Assembly: GCA_002409965.1 (NCBI GenBank)
Contig: DHON01000039.1
Span: 8,280 to 49,842 of the forward strand
Direction: 5' to 3'
Source of the DNA: Firmicutes bacterium UBA5389
Lineage (GTDB): Bacteria > Bacillota > DTU025
Length of the DNA stretch: 41,563 bases
This document shows positions 8,604 to 16,771 of the stretch, in pieces. The translations under genes and the position numbers were made by a program. The notes under the pieces are model-generated. The model did not search any database and was not told the DNA's origin. It saw only the letters and a list, made by a program, of their open reading frames with translations. Positions within the stretch are counted from its first letter, which is position 1; each line of letters begins with the position of its first letter.

Positions 8604-9476
8604 GTGCGTGATGCGAGGCACGGCGGTCGCGGCAGGCGACCCGCGCGCGTCCTTCCCTCCGCGGCGGTGACGGCCGTAGCGATGGCACTGGCCTTGACTG
8701 CTGCGTTGGCGGTGTCGGTCAACGTTGGTCTGCGGGGGAAGGGCGGCCCTACCCCCACGCCTGCGCATCTGCCGGGGGCGGATGCGTACGTCATCGGCCG
8801 TTGCACAACGCGGCTGGACCCGGATCAGGCGAGCCGCAACGGCAACATCGCGATAGCGGCCAAGAAGCTCAATGGAACTCTGGTCCAGCCTGGGCAGGAG
8901 TTCTCGTTTAACGGAATCGTAGGTGAGCGCAGCAGCGACCTCGGCTACGGCCCGGCGCGGGTCATTGTAGACGGCCGAAGCGAGCCCGGAATCGCGGGCG
9001 GCATATGCCAGCTGTCATCTACTCTGTACAATGCCGCGCTGCTTGCGGGCATGGAGATTGTGGAAAGGCGGGCGCACTCCCGGCCGGTGCCCTATCTCCC
9101 TGCCGGGCTCGATGCCACTGTGTCCTACGGCGCGATCGACCTGAGATGGGCGAACACTTCGGAGGCTTCCGTGACTGTGCGGGCCCAGGTCAGCGCGGAC
9201 AACGTGTCTGTGTGGCTTGAGGGCCGGAGCCCTGCGCCCGAGATAGAGCTGTTCACGGAGGTTGTGGAGGTGATCCCTCCGCGGCCTGCGGCGCCTCCCG
9301 ACCCCACCGGCAGAGCCAAGTGTCCGCCATTGCCAGGAGCCGGCACGGTGGCCAGCATCGGCGCGCCTGGCTACCGTGTGCGAGTCTGGGCCGAAACCGC
9401 CGTGCCCGAGGCGGGTCGCCGCCGCAGGCTAGTCTCGGAGGACCTGTACGAGCCGGTCAATGCAGTCGCGCATTAG
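8604..9476 (+). CDS. VanW family protein
   Basis: A positively charged start and one hydrophobic helix (about residues 16-42) anchor or export a VanW domain (about 75-215). Signature segments are NGTLVQPGQEFSFNGIVGER, GYGPARVI, GGICQLSSTLYNAAL and ERRAHSRPVPYLPAGLDATVSYG. VanW domains occur in vancomycin-resistance clusters and many Bacillota surface proteins; their biochemical activity is not established. The C-terminal 70 residues are Pro-rich and lack a recognised G5 or peptidoglycan-binding domain. The GTG at 8604 is supported by GAGGTG 7 nt upstream, just inside the end of the alpha-2-macroglobulin gene (gap 6 nt), so both are probably one transcript. Its last 20 nt overlap the convergent HAD gene. 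Confidence 0.88.
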   Translation: MRDARHGGRGRRPARVLPSAAVTAVAMALALTAALAVSVNVGLRGKGGPTPTPAHLPGADAYVIGRCTTRLDPDQASRNGNIAIAAKKLNGTLVQPGQEFSFNGIVGERSSDLGYGPARVIVDGRSEPGIAGGICQLSSTLYNAALLAGMEIVERRAHSRPVPYLPAGLDATVSYGAIDLRWANTSEASVTVRAQVSADNVSVWLEGRSPAPEIELFTEVVEVIPPRPAAPPDPTGRAKCPPLPGAGTVASIGAPGYRVRVWAETAVPEAGRRRRLVSEDLYEPVNAVAH

Positions 9477-10344
9477 CATCGCGTTCGGTTCGAGCGCGGC
9501 GTCCGAGCCGCCCACAGGCTGCGAGCTCCTCTATGACCTGCGCCACGCCGTCTTCGTCATTGGATGGCGCCGTTTTATGAGCGATGCCCCGGATCTCGGC
9601 GGGGGCGTTGCCCATGGCCACCCCAAGTCCTGCGTGGAGTATCATCTCGATATCATTCCCCGAGTCCCCGAAGGCGATCGTTTCCGACCGGGCGATTCCG
9701 TAAAGATCGGCGACGAAAGCCACTCCGAGGGCCTTGTCTACGCCGTGGGCGAAGACGTCCACCATGTGCTTGCCGTTCTCCATTGTTCCATAGTCCACAG
9801 TCGAAAGCGCCTCCGGCATCTGGCGCGCCCACCGCCGAATCAAGCCGGTGATAACATCTGTGTCCGCCGTGACGCACAGCTGTACCGGATCAGTGCGGCA
9901 CACCCCTTCGAGGTCCTCCGCCAGCTGGTAGTGGGGTAGCATGAAGGGCCAGTGTACGGCCACGTCCTCAAGTTCCCGGGGCGTGGCGACGTATATGGAC
10001 CTGCCGGAGTGAACGCTTTCGTGAACCGCGACATCGGCACCGGCGCTTCTGGCGATCTGGTACGCCTCCAGCGCGGCTTGCTTCGGGATTTGCTTCGACA
10101 TCAGAATGGATTCGTCTGCCGGCTCGTACACCACAGCGCCGCAATGGGCGATGCACGGCGTGTTCAGGTTGAGTCGGCGGGCAATTGGAGTTGTCGATGC
10201 GATTCTGCGTCCGGTGGCCAGCGCCACCACGGCTCCGAGCTTCTCTGCAAGGCGCAGCGCTCCGAGAGTTCGGGCGCTCACAGTGCCATCGCTTCTGAGC
10301 AGAGTGCCGTCGATATCGCATGCCAGTAATCTGTAGCCGTTCAT
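9457..10344 (-). CDS. Cof-type HAD-IIB family phosphatase
   Basis: Cytoplasmic sugar-phosphate or flavin-phosphate hydrolase of the haloacid dehalogenase superfamily with a C2B cap. Motif I is DIDGT (nucleophile Asp10, general acid Asp12), motif II lies in ALATGRR, and motif IV is GDSGNDIEM (about 230-238). The 295-residue length is slightly above the usual 265-280 because of an Arg-rich tail that overlaps vanW on the other strand. The ribosome site AAGGAGA is embedded in the last codons of the upstream DMT permease gene (gap 8 nt), so the two are one operon. The substrate cannot be told from sequence. Confidence 0.9.
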   Translation of the reverse strand: MNGYRLLACDIDGTLLRSDGTVSARTLGALRLAEKLGAVVALATGRRIASTTPIARRLNLNTPCIAHCGAVVYEPADESILMSKQIPKQAALEAYQIARSAGADVAVHESVHSGRSIYVATPRELEDVAVHWPFMLPHYQLAEDLEGVCRTDPVQLCVTADTDVITGLIRRWARQMPEALSTVDYGTMENGKHMVDVFAHGVDKALGVAFVADLYGIARSETIAFGDSGNDIEMILHAGLGVAMGNAPAEIRGIAHKTAPSNDEDGVAQVIEELAACGRLGRRARTERDANARLH

Positions 10345-10352
10345 AAAAGCTA

Positions 10353-11273
10353 TCAGTCTCCTTGCATTCGCTCAACTGCGAATATTCCCAGTACGACTAT
10401 GGCTCCCCCCGCGAGCTGGACGGGCGTCACACGCTCGCCGAGCATCAGCGCGCTTCCCGCGACGCCGAACACCGGCACCAGGTTTATGAAGGCCGACACC
10501 ACTGTGGGCCCCAGGGATCTCAGGGCAAACAGGTACAATGAGTACCCGATTGCGGAGCAGAAGATGCCCAGGTAGCCCAGGTTGAGCAGAACCTCGGGGT
10601 TGGCGAGGGTTTCGCGCCAGGCTGCACCGCCGCTGTGCGGTGTGGCTATCCACAGCACTACTGTAGCGAATGTGATCTGATACGCGTTGGTAGTCAAGGC
10701 TCCGTAGGTTGCGACATTGGGCCTGTTGAAAATGGTGTACAGTGACCACGCGAATGCCGCCGCCAGTAGTAGAGCTGCCCCGAGCAGGAATTCGGCTCTG
10801 CCGTCGCCTGCGGCCGTTGCGGCAGCCTGTGCGGCGCCCGATTGGACTACCAGCGCTACGCCTGCTGCCGACACGAGTATCCCAGCCCACTCGGCCGCGG
10901 GAAGGCGTTTGCGGTAGAATATGGTTTCAACTGCCGCAGTCATGGCCGGAGTGGACGCAATGATGATCGATGCGGTTCCGGCTGATAGGTGCAGAAGCCC
11001 AGTGTTCTCGAAGTAGTAGTATATGGGTATTCCTACTATGGCTGCAGTCAGCATGGTGGGAATGTCGCGCCGTGAGACCCGGATGGGCGGTCGGGCGATG
11101 GCCACCGCGATCCACGTGGCGATGGATGCTACTGCGTGGCGAAGCAGGGCGATCTGAACAGGGGCCATGTGCCGGAGCAGCACCTTGGTGCTGACGAAGG
11201 ACAGGCCCCACAGAACAGTCGTAAAAACGAGGGCCATTACCGAAGCGGCTCGTGAACCTGGGTTACTTGGCAT
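10353..11273 (-). CDS. DMT superfamily (EamA) permease
   Basis: Ten-helix inner-membrane transporter made of two EamA repeats, with the motif LWGLSFVSTKVLL at the start of repeat one and IGYSLYLFALRSLGPTVVSAFINLVPVFGV in repeat two. Members export amino acids, nucleosides or other metabolites; the substrate is unknown. The ATG at 11273 is preferred over 11318 because GGAGAG lies 9 nt upstream and because 11318 sits within the likely -10 box. It is the first gene of a two-gene operon with the HAD phosphatase. Confidence 0.88.
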   Translation of the reverse strand: MPSNPGSRAASVMALVFTTVLWGLSFVSTKVLLRHMAPVQIALLRHAVASIATWIAVAIARPPIRVSRRDIPTMLTAAIVGIPIYYYFENTGLLHLSAGTASIIIASTPAMTAAVETIFYRKRLPAAEWAGILVSAAGVALVVQSGAAQAAATAAGDGRAEFLLGAALLLAAAFAWSLYTIFNRPNVATYGALTTNAYQITFATVVLWIATPHSGGAAWRETLANPEVLLNLGYLGIFCSAIGYSLYLFALRSLGPTVVSAFINLVPVFGVAGSALMLGERVTPVQLAGGAIVVLGIFAVERMQGD

Positions 11274-11317
11274 GTCTCGCATCTCTCCAATGGCGGCATA
11301 CATCGCACGTATCATCA

Positions 11318-11347
11318 ATTATACCTTACACGTCTGACAGATTTGAA
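11318..11347 (-). promoter_or_regulatory. Promoter for the DMT permease / HAD operon
   Basis: Read on the minus strand, TTCAAA (11347-11342) is followed after 18 nt by a perfect TATAAT (11323-11318). Transcription would begin about 35-40 nt before the ATG at 11273. The -35 box overlaps that of the divergent promoter. Confidence 0.6.
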
Positions 11348-11371
11348 GGGATTCGCAGTGTGGAGTAGAAT
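11343..11371 (+). promoter_or_regulatory. Divergent promoter for the 11435 gene
   Basis: TTGAAG at 11343-11348 and TAGAAT at 11366-11371 are spaced by 17 nt. The -35 hexamer is superimposed on the opposite-strand -35 (TTCAAA), so only one RNA polymerase could occupy the region at a time. Confidence 0.5.
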
Positions 11372-11434
11372 TGTGTTTCGGAATGCTTCGCTCCATGCGG
11401 CATGTACGCGGCGAGCATGATCGGAGGTGCGCTG

Positions 11435-12103
11435 ATGGGCGCTGAGCGCGAGGCCAAGCTTTCCCGAGCGGAAGAACACTTGTGCCAGCTGCCTGGTGTT
11501 ACCCGGGTTCGGATTGTCCAGGCAGCAGAGGGCGACGAGATACACGTGATGGTCGCCGGTCATCTTGATCAGGATGAGATCAAGCGGATGAAGAAGGACA
11601 TCGAAACTATCTACCTGCTCGACGTGGGTGAGCGGGTGGATTACCGCAAGGTCAGCATAGCTCAGGTAAGCGCGGCCGACGACGATGGGGAGCACCGCGC
11701 AACGTCCAGGCCTGTGCTGAGCCGAATCGCCCTGGAGTACGGTCCGTCTCGTGCTGTGACGGTCCACATCCATCTCGACTACATGGGGCAATCACATGTG
11801 GGCGAGGCATCGGGATGCTCCGATGGCGACTGCATATGCGACATAGTCAAAGCAGCCACTGTAGACGCGCTGGAGTCCATGATGGGCGGCGGATATCGGC
11901 TCCAGGCCAGCTGCGAGGTGTCGGGCGACAGGGTGATCTCCGAGGTCGTTGTGACCGATGTTGTTACTGGCCAGCGAAACAGGTACATAGGGGCGGCCTA
12001 CAGGAAAGAGGACGTGCCGACTTCGGTGGCGCGCTCGGTCCTTCAGGCACTCAATCGCCAGCTGGAACGCCTGTCGGCAAGGAGTGAGGATACGCTAGGC
12101 TAA
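11435..12103 (+). CDS. Conserved protein of unknown function next to HD-GYP
   Basis: Soluble 222-residue protein without signal peptide or membrane segment. The N-terminal 75 residues resemble a small alpha/beta module recurrent in Bacillota and Actinobacteria hypothetical proteins (GVTRVRIVQ...EIHVMVAG...KDIETIYLLDVGERVDYRKVSIAQV). The remainder (about 90-210) has alternating strands with a Cys pattern GCSDGDCICDI that might bind metal or form disulfides. I cannot assign a function. The ATG at 11435 is preferred to the one at 11402 because GGAGGTG lies 5 nt upstream. It is followed after 93 nt by a secreted micro-peptide gene and then a membrane HD-GYP gene, so a role in the same signalling unit is an inference from position only. 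Confidence 0.72.
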   Translation: MGAEREAKLSRAEEHLCQLPGVTRVRIVQAAEGDEIHVMVAGHLDQDEIKRMKKDIETIYLLDVGERVDYRKVSIAQVSAADDDGEHRATSRPVLSRIALEYGPSRAVTVHIHLDYMGQSHVGEASGCSDGDCICDIVKAATVDALESMMGGGYRLQASCEVSGDRVISEVVVTDVVTGQRNRYIGAAYRKEDVPTSVARSVLQALNRQLERLSARSEDTLG

Positions 12104-12159
12104 CATAGGTGAAGGTTTCCTGTCGCAGCGGGCGAGATGAGAGCACAAGATGAGCTGAG

Positions 12160-12188
12160 CCTCCCAATCGCACCATGATTGAGGGAGG
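12160..12188 (+). promoter_or_regulatory. Hairpin that would hide the micro-peptide ribosome binding site
   Basis: CCTCCC (12160-12165) can pair with the GGGAGG Shine-Dalgarno (12183-12188), and AATC (12166-12169) with GATT (12177-12180). The loop is 7 nt and there is a two-base bulge. Folding would block translation of the peptide starting at 12197, so expression may depend on temperature, a ligand or upstream translation. Confidence 0.5.
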
Positions 12189-12196
12189 TGAAGCCT

Positions 12197-12289
12197 GTGA
12201 AGAAGTTCGCTTTGGCCGGGTTTGTTGCGGCCATCATGACCCTGCTGATGTCGGTCATGGCTTTCGCCGATACGTTCCTAGTCAAGTAA
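12197..12289 (+). CDS. 30-residue secreted micro-peptide precursor
   Basis: A GTG start is preceded by the strong site GGGAGGTG (spacing about 7 nt). The product begins MKKFALAGFVAA and ends AFADTFLVK. It is a near-perfect signal peptide: Lys-Lys n-region, hydrophobic core of about 17 residues, and AFA before the predicted cleavage, leaving only the hexapeptide DTFLVK. It is too short for standard gene finders. It lies between an unknown gene and a membrane HD-GYP gene and has its own leader hairpin and terminator, which argues for a real unit. It may be a pheromone-like signal, a regulatory leader peptide or a membrane micro-protein if not cleaved. I do not recognise it as a known family. 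Confidence 0.6.
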   Translation: MKKFALAGFVAAIMTLLMSVMAFADTFLVK

Positions 12290-12326
12290 TCACGGACAAC
12301 TCGCGCGCGTTTCGTTGATCACTTCA

Positions 12327-12350
12327 ACCCGCTGCGACGGGTCTTTTTTT
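12327..12350 (+). terminator. Intrinsic terminator between micro-peptide and HD-GYP gene
   Basis: A 5-bp GC stem ACCCG/CGGGT with a 6-nt loop is followed by C and seven T. It would end or attenuate transcription from the peptide unit before the HD-GYP gene whose start is at 12400. Confidence 0.65.
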
Positions 12351-12399
12351 GGAGCGCCCAGTCGGGCTTGCGGCCCACGAAGTATGGGAGGGATCACGG

Positions 12400-13653
12400 G
12401 TGCCACGTGATCGGCACGCACTACACGATGCATACATCATAGCTCTGATTCTGGCTGCGGCAGTGGCAATCATCATCACGGTCCGGTGGGAAGCGCCTCC
12501 CGCGACGGCCATTGTCTTTGTCTCGTTGCTCTGGGCGTCATCGTTGTCCGTCATCAACCTGCGCACGACTGTGGTCGTGATGATGCTTCCAGTGATGGTG
12601 GCGTGCATAATCAGGTTTGATGCCGGTACTTCGGCGGTTCTCGCGATGTTCGGCGGAATGAGCATCCAGGAGTTTAGGATCATCCGCGAGAATAACCCTC
12701 CGTATCTTGCAACGCTCAAGCTGCTGCTCAACAGGGCGATCACCGCACTGTGCGCGATATGCGCTTGGTTGGCTTTCCACGCGATATGGCCTGAGCCGGT
12801 AGTAGCCCTTGGCGACCTCCGGTTCATCGTGGCTGCCGTTGTGTCCGGTCTGGCCTGGGTGATCGTCTCAGGGGTCATCGTCAACTTCCAGATACTGCTG
12901 TCGACGCCGACGTTCCGATTCAGAGTCGATCCGTCGATTGTGCTGGGCTCGGTCAGCTCCACGCTGCCATCGGTCGTTATGGGCGTCATGGCTGCGGCCA
13001 TGTACGAGTATGGAGGGCTTGTGCCCTTCGCTCTAGCAGAGTTGTTCTTCATCTCGAACAAGAACTACACTCAGCGTGCCCTGGTTCAGAAGGAGAACGC
13101 GGAGCAGATCAACTGCACACTGGCGCGGATCATCGACTCCAAAGACCACTACACCGCGGGGCACTCCGAACGCGTTGCACAACTGGCCAGCCATCTTGCC
13201 GAGGCGTGCAACCTGTCGAGGAACGAGGTCGAGCGGATAGCGTATATTGCGAGGTTGCACGATCTGGGCAAGGTCAACATACCTCAGGAGATCCTCACCA
13301 AGCCTGGCGAGCTAACAGAGAGCGAGTTCGCCGAGGTGAAAAAACACCCGGGGTGGGGCGCTGAACTCATTCGCGGCATGGACAAGATATACGGCGACCG
13401 CGATTACCGGGCGATACTGGAGCATCACGAAAGGTACGATGGAACTGGATACCCGTACGGCAAGAGGGGAGAAGACATATCGCTCTGGGGGCGCATTCTT
13501 GCGGTGTGCGATGCCTACGATGCCATGACCAGCGAGAGGGTGTACAGGACGGCGATGACCACAGATGCCGCCCGCACAGAACTGAAGCGAAACGCCGGAA
13601 CACAATTCGATCCAAAACTGGTGCAACTATTCGTGAGCAAAGTCCAGGGGTGA
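12400..13653 (+). CDS. Membrane-bound HD-GYP domain protein (c-di-GMP phosphodiesterase type)
   Basis: About six transmembrane helices occupy residues 10-215. A short linker leads to an HD-GYP domain (about 235-415) with GHSER (His255), HD at 287-288 (HDLGK) and HHERYDGTGYP at 342-352, followed by AVCDAYDAMTSERVYR. These keep the metal ligands and GYP motif of cyclic-di-GMP phosphodiesterases. The membrane region probably senses a signal, but I do not recognise a named sensor family. The GTG at 12400 has GGGAGGG 7 nt upstream; a TTG at 12349 falls in the T-run of the terminator and is rejected. The Na/phosphate cotransporter gene begins 9 nt after its stop. Confidence 0.9.
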   Translation: MPRDRHALHDAYIIALILAAAVAIIITVRWEAPPATAIVFVSLLWASSLSVINLRTTVVVMMLPVMVACIIRFDAGTSAVLAMFGGMSIQEFRIIRENNPPYLATLKLLLNRAITALCAICAWLAFHAIWPEPVVALGDLRFIVAAVVSGLAWVIVSGVIVNFQILLSTPTFRFRVDPSIVLGSVSSTLPSVVMGVMAAAMYEYGGLVPFALAELFFISNKNYTQRALVQKENAEQINCTLARIIDSKDHYTAGHSERVAQLASHLAEACNLSRNEVERIAYIARLHDLGKVNIPQEILTKPGELTESEFAEVKKHPGWGAELIRGMDKIYGDRDYRAILEHHERYDGTGYPYGKRGEDISLWGRILAVCDAYDAMTSERVYRTAMTTDAARTELKRNAGTQFDPKLVQLFVSKVQG

Positions 13654-13662
13654 TTTGGCAAC

Positions 13663-15336
13663 ATGGGCACTACTGAGATGGTTTTTGGTATGATAGGCGG
13701 GCTGGGCCTGTTTCTATACGGCATGACCTTGACAGGCGATGGGCTGCGGCGGGCCGCCGGCGAGAAGATGAAGCACGTGCTGGAGGTGCTCACATCAAGC
13801 CCTTTGAAGGGGGTGATTGTGGGGACCGTTGTCACCGCCGTGATGCAGAGCAGCAGCGCTACTACGGTTATGCTGGTCAGTTTCGTCAACGCCGGGCTGA
13901 TGACGCTCAGGCAGACTATCGGGGTCATAATGGGCGCCAACATAGGCACAACGGTCACAGCTCAGCTGATTGCGTTCAACTTGGCCGATTACGCGTATCC
14001 CGCAATAGGCATCGGGTTTGGGATGATCCTGCTTGCCCGCAGGAAAGTGTGGAGAAGCGCGGGCCAGGTGATCCTGGGATTCGGGATTCTGTTTCTGGGG
14101 CTTACGACGATGTCGGCGGCTGTCGCGCCCCTGAGAAGCAGCGCCGTTTTCGCAAGGGCCATGCGCGCCCTCGGGGCCAATCCCGTTCTGGCTCTGCTCA
14201 CAGGGCTTGCGATGACTCTGGTCGTTCAGAGCAGCGCGGCGACAATAGGAATGCTTCTAGCGGTGGCGTTTGCATCTCCCGACCTGATCACTATCGAGGT
14301 GGCTATTCCGATACTGCTGGGCGACAACATAGGAACATGCGTGACCGCGCTCCTTTCCAGTATCGGCACGAACCACACCGCAAGAAGGACGGCCGTAGTC
14401 CACCTGCTGTTCAATGTATTCGGCTCAGTCATCTTCATGGTCTTGCGGACCCCCTTCACGTGGGTGGTGACCGCTATTTCCCCTGCGGGCGACATCGCGC
14501 GGCAGATCGCCAATGCGCACACCATGTTCAACGTGCTGAACACCGTGGTGTGGCTGCCCGGGGCGGGTTTCCTTGAGAATGTCGCCACTAGGCTGGTCCC
14601 CGGCGAGGACATAATCGAAGAGGCAGGCCCCAAGTACCTCGACCGCCGCATGCTCGGTACGCCCGGCATAGCTCTCGACCTTGCCAATCAGGAGACAGTA
14701 CGCATGGCCAGTATCGTTCAGAGCATGCTGGCGCGGTCGCGCAAGGCGCTGACTGAAGGCTACACTTCGCAGATCGGGGCGGAATTGGCGTCCAAGGAGG
14801 AACTCGTGGACAGCCTCAATCGGCAGGTGGTTCTGTACTTGTCGGATGTGGTGGCCAAGACGTCCGTGAACGAATCGCAATCGATGCGGTTGGCAGGATT
14901 GATGCATGCTGTGGGCGATGTGGAACGGATCGGCGACGTTGCTGAACAGCTGATGGACTCAGCGCGCGAGAAGTACGACAATCGAGTGGGTTTTTCGGAC
15001 ACGGCGATACAGGAGCTGCACGAGGTGTTCGACCTAGCCGATTCCATACTGGAGCGTGGCATCGAGGCTCTGCGCGATGGAAGCGCGCGGGCCGCCGACG
15101 AAGTCTACGTTATTCACAGGCGTCTTGATGAAGCCACAGACATGCTCCGGGCCAATCACATCTTGCGATTGAACGAAGGAACGTGCGTGTCTCCGGCAGG
15201 GGTCATATTCGTGGAGTCCATGAACAGCCTGGAACGCGTGGGCGACTTGGCTGTGAACTTGGCCGATGCGGTGATGGGCAAGAAGAGTCCCAGAGTGGAC
15301 GGGAAGACGCGAGATAGATGGGAGGACAACGTATAG
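13663..15336 (+). CDS. Na+/phosphate cotransporter family protein with PhoU-like C-terminal domain
   Basis: Inner-membrane NptA/PNaS-type carrier. Two inverted repeats carry the QSSS signatures: VMQSSSATTVMLVSFVNAG (about residue 65) and LVVQSSAATIGMLLAVAFA (about 187), with GANIGTTVT and GDNIGTCVT loops. Helices end near residue 310. A helical PhoU-like domain (about 345-545) follows, with the paired features LMHAVGDVERIGDVAEQL and SMNSLERVGDLAVNLAD. It probably takes up phosphate or a related anion, the PhoU-like part controlling activity. The start codon has no strong Shine-Dalgarno, only AGGGGTGA overlapping the HD-GYP stop, which suggests translational coupling. Confidence 0.9.
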   Translation: MGTTEMVFGMIGGLGLFLYGMTLTGDGLRRAAGEKMKHVLEVLTSSPLKGVIVGTVVTAVMQSSSATTVMLVSFVNAGLMTLRQTIGVIMGANIGTTVTAQLIAFNLADYAYPAIGIGFGMILLARRKVWRSAGQVILGFGILFLGLTTMSAAVAPLRSSAVFARAMRALGANPVLALLTGLAMTLVVQSSAATIGMLLAVAFASPDLITIEVAIPILLGDNIGTCVTALLSSIGTNHTARRTAVVHLLFNVFGSVIFMVLRTPFTWVVTAISPAGDIARQIANAHTMFNVLNTVVWLPGAGFLENVATRLVPGEDIIEEAGPKYLDRRMLGTPGIALDLANQETVRMASIVQSMLARSRKALTEGYTSQIGAELASKEELVDSLNRQVVLYLSDVVAKTSVNESQSMRLAGLMHAVGDVERIGDVAEQLMDSAREKYDNRVGFSDTAIQELHEVFDLADSILERGIEALRDGSARAADEVYVIHRRLDEATDMLRANHILRLNEGTCVSPAGVIFVESMNSLERVGDLAVNLADAVMGKKSPRVDGKTRDRWEDNV

Positions 15337-15340
15337 GATT

Positions 15341-16753
15341 ATGGAGCACATACGTACTACCGATTTCACGACAGGCAGCATACCCAGGCACCTCATTGCT
15401 TTTGCGACTCCGATGTTCATCGGAAACCTGTTGCAGGCTGCGTACAACACCGTCGACAGCATATGGGTGGGAAGGTTTCTGGGCCCACAGGCGCTGGCAT
15501 CCGTGTCCGTGGGCTTTCCAATCATATTCGGCCTCATAGCCCTGGTCACCGGGTTGACGATGGCCACGACCACCTTGGTGTCGCAGTACTACGGAGCCAA
15601 GCGGCACGACATGGTTTCGGCGGCCATATCCAACGGGCTCACTCTCCTCACTGTGATGGGCGTCATCATGGCGGTCGCCGGCTACACACTGCGCTGGCCG
15701 CTTCTGCGCGTCCTGCGGGCGCCCGAAGATATCATAGATGCTGCCGCGGGTTACCTTGGCGTGTATGCACTGGGATTCGCGCCCAGCTTCGTCTACAATG
15801 TGGCCAGCTCTATTCTTCGCGGTCTTGGCGATTCGCGGTCGCCGCTGAGATTTCTGGCTTTCGCGACGGTAACGAACATCATCCTGGATCCCATCATGAT
15901 TTTCGGCCTCGGGCCTATTCCAAGAATGGAGGTCGCCGGCGCCGCCTGGGCCACTGTTATCTCTCAGGTGTTCGCGGCCGCTCTGGCGCTTTCATACATG
16001 GTCAGGCGACTTGGGATCGGAACTCGCCTCAAGGACCTGGTGCGGTTGGACTGGGACCTCACCCGGCTCACAGTGAAGATCGGTCTGCCTGCGGGGGCGC
16101 AACAGACCCTGGTTTCGCTGGGCATGATGGTGATCATGTCCACGGTGAATCAGTTCGGGAGCGTGGCGGTGGCGGGTTCAGGCGTGGGGTCGCGCCTCCA
16201 GCAGTTCGGGCATATGCCCGCCTTCAGCGTTGGGCTCGCGGTCACCGCTCTGGTCGGGCAGAACCTGGGGGCCGGACGGCAGGAGCGGGTGTCGCAGGTG
16301 GTCAAATGGGGGATACTGCTAGCGTGTTCTATCACCGGAGCGCTTACGCTGATAGTTCAGGCATTTCCGGCTAAGGTGTTGTCGCTATTCACAACCGATG
16401 CCGAGGTCTTGGCGGCGGGTACCGTATTCCTGCGTTGGGTCAGCCTCGGTTTCGTCCCGTTTGCCGCGATGTTCGCCCTTACGGGCGTGCTGAGGGGAGC
16501 GGGCGATACGTTGCCCACGTTCTTCATCACCTTGGGGTCTCTGTGGCTCATTCGAGTGCCTCTGGCGCGGGCGTTGGCCCGCACTTCGCTGGGGGTGGAG
16601 GGTGTATGGATAGCGATGACCACTGGCCCGTTTGTAGGCTTGCTTCTGAGCTATGCCTACTACCGGAGCGGTCGCTGGAAACAGAAGGCCATCGTGTCGC
16701 GGCGGCCTGACTCTGGTGCAGCGGGCGATTTCGCAGTGGACGATATCTTGTAG
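15341..16753 (+). CDS. MATE family multidrug / metabolite exporter
   Basis: Twelve-helix cation-coupled exporter of the NorM/DinF superfamily. It shows the recurring MATE features IPRHLIAFATPMFIGNLLQAAYNTVDSIWVGRFLG at the start of the first half, ILRGLGDSRSPLRF, and the second-half equivalents QFGSVAVAGSGVGSRLQQF and GVLRGAGDTLPTFF. Length (470) is normal. It begins 4 nt after the cotransporter stop and probably belongs to the same transcript. The substrate is unknown. Confidence 0.92.
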   Translation: MEHIRTTDFTTGSIPRHLIAFATPMFIGNLLQAAYNTVDSIWVGRFLGPQALASVSVGFPIIFGLIALVTGLTMATTTLVSQYYGAKRHDMVSAAISNGLTLLTVMGVIMAVAGYTLRWPLLRVLRAPEDIIDAAAGYLGVYALGFAPSFVYNVASSILRGLGDSRSPLRFLAFATVTNIILDPIMIFGLGPIPRMEVAGAAWATVISQVFAAALALSYMVRRLGIGTRLKDLVRLDWDLTRLTVKIGLPAGAQQTLVSLGMMVIMSTVNQFGSVAVAGSGVGSRLQQFGHMPAFSVGLAVTALVGQNLGAGRQERVSQVVKWGILLACSITGALTLIVQAFPAKVLSLFTTDAEVLAAGTVFLRWVSLGFVPFAAMFALTGVLRGAGDTLPTFFITLGSLWLIRVPLARALARTSLGVEGVWIAMTTGPFVGLLLSYAYYRSGRWKQKAIVSRRPDSGAAGDFAVDDIL

Positions 16754-16771
16754 AAACCAGAAGGAGGTCGA

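Noticed and set aside
12104..12196. Cyclic-di-GMP riboswitch upstream of the micro-peptide.
   Set aside because: The conserved GEMM core words are absent; only the ribosome-site hairpin is seen.
12349..12399. Upstream TTG start for the HD-GYP protein.
   Set aside because: It lies in the terminator T-run and lacks a ribosome site, whereas GTG 12400 has GGGAGGG at ideal spacing.
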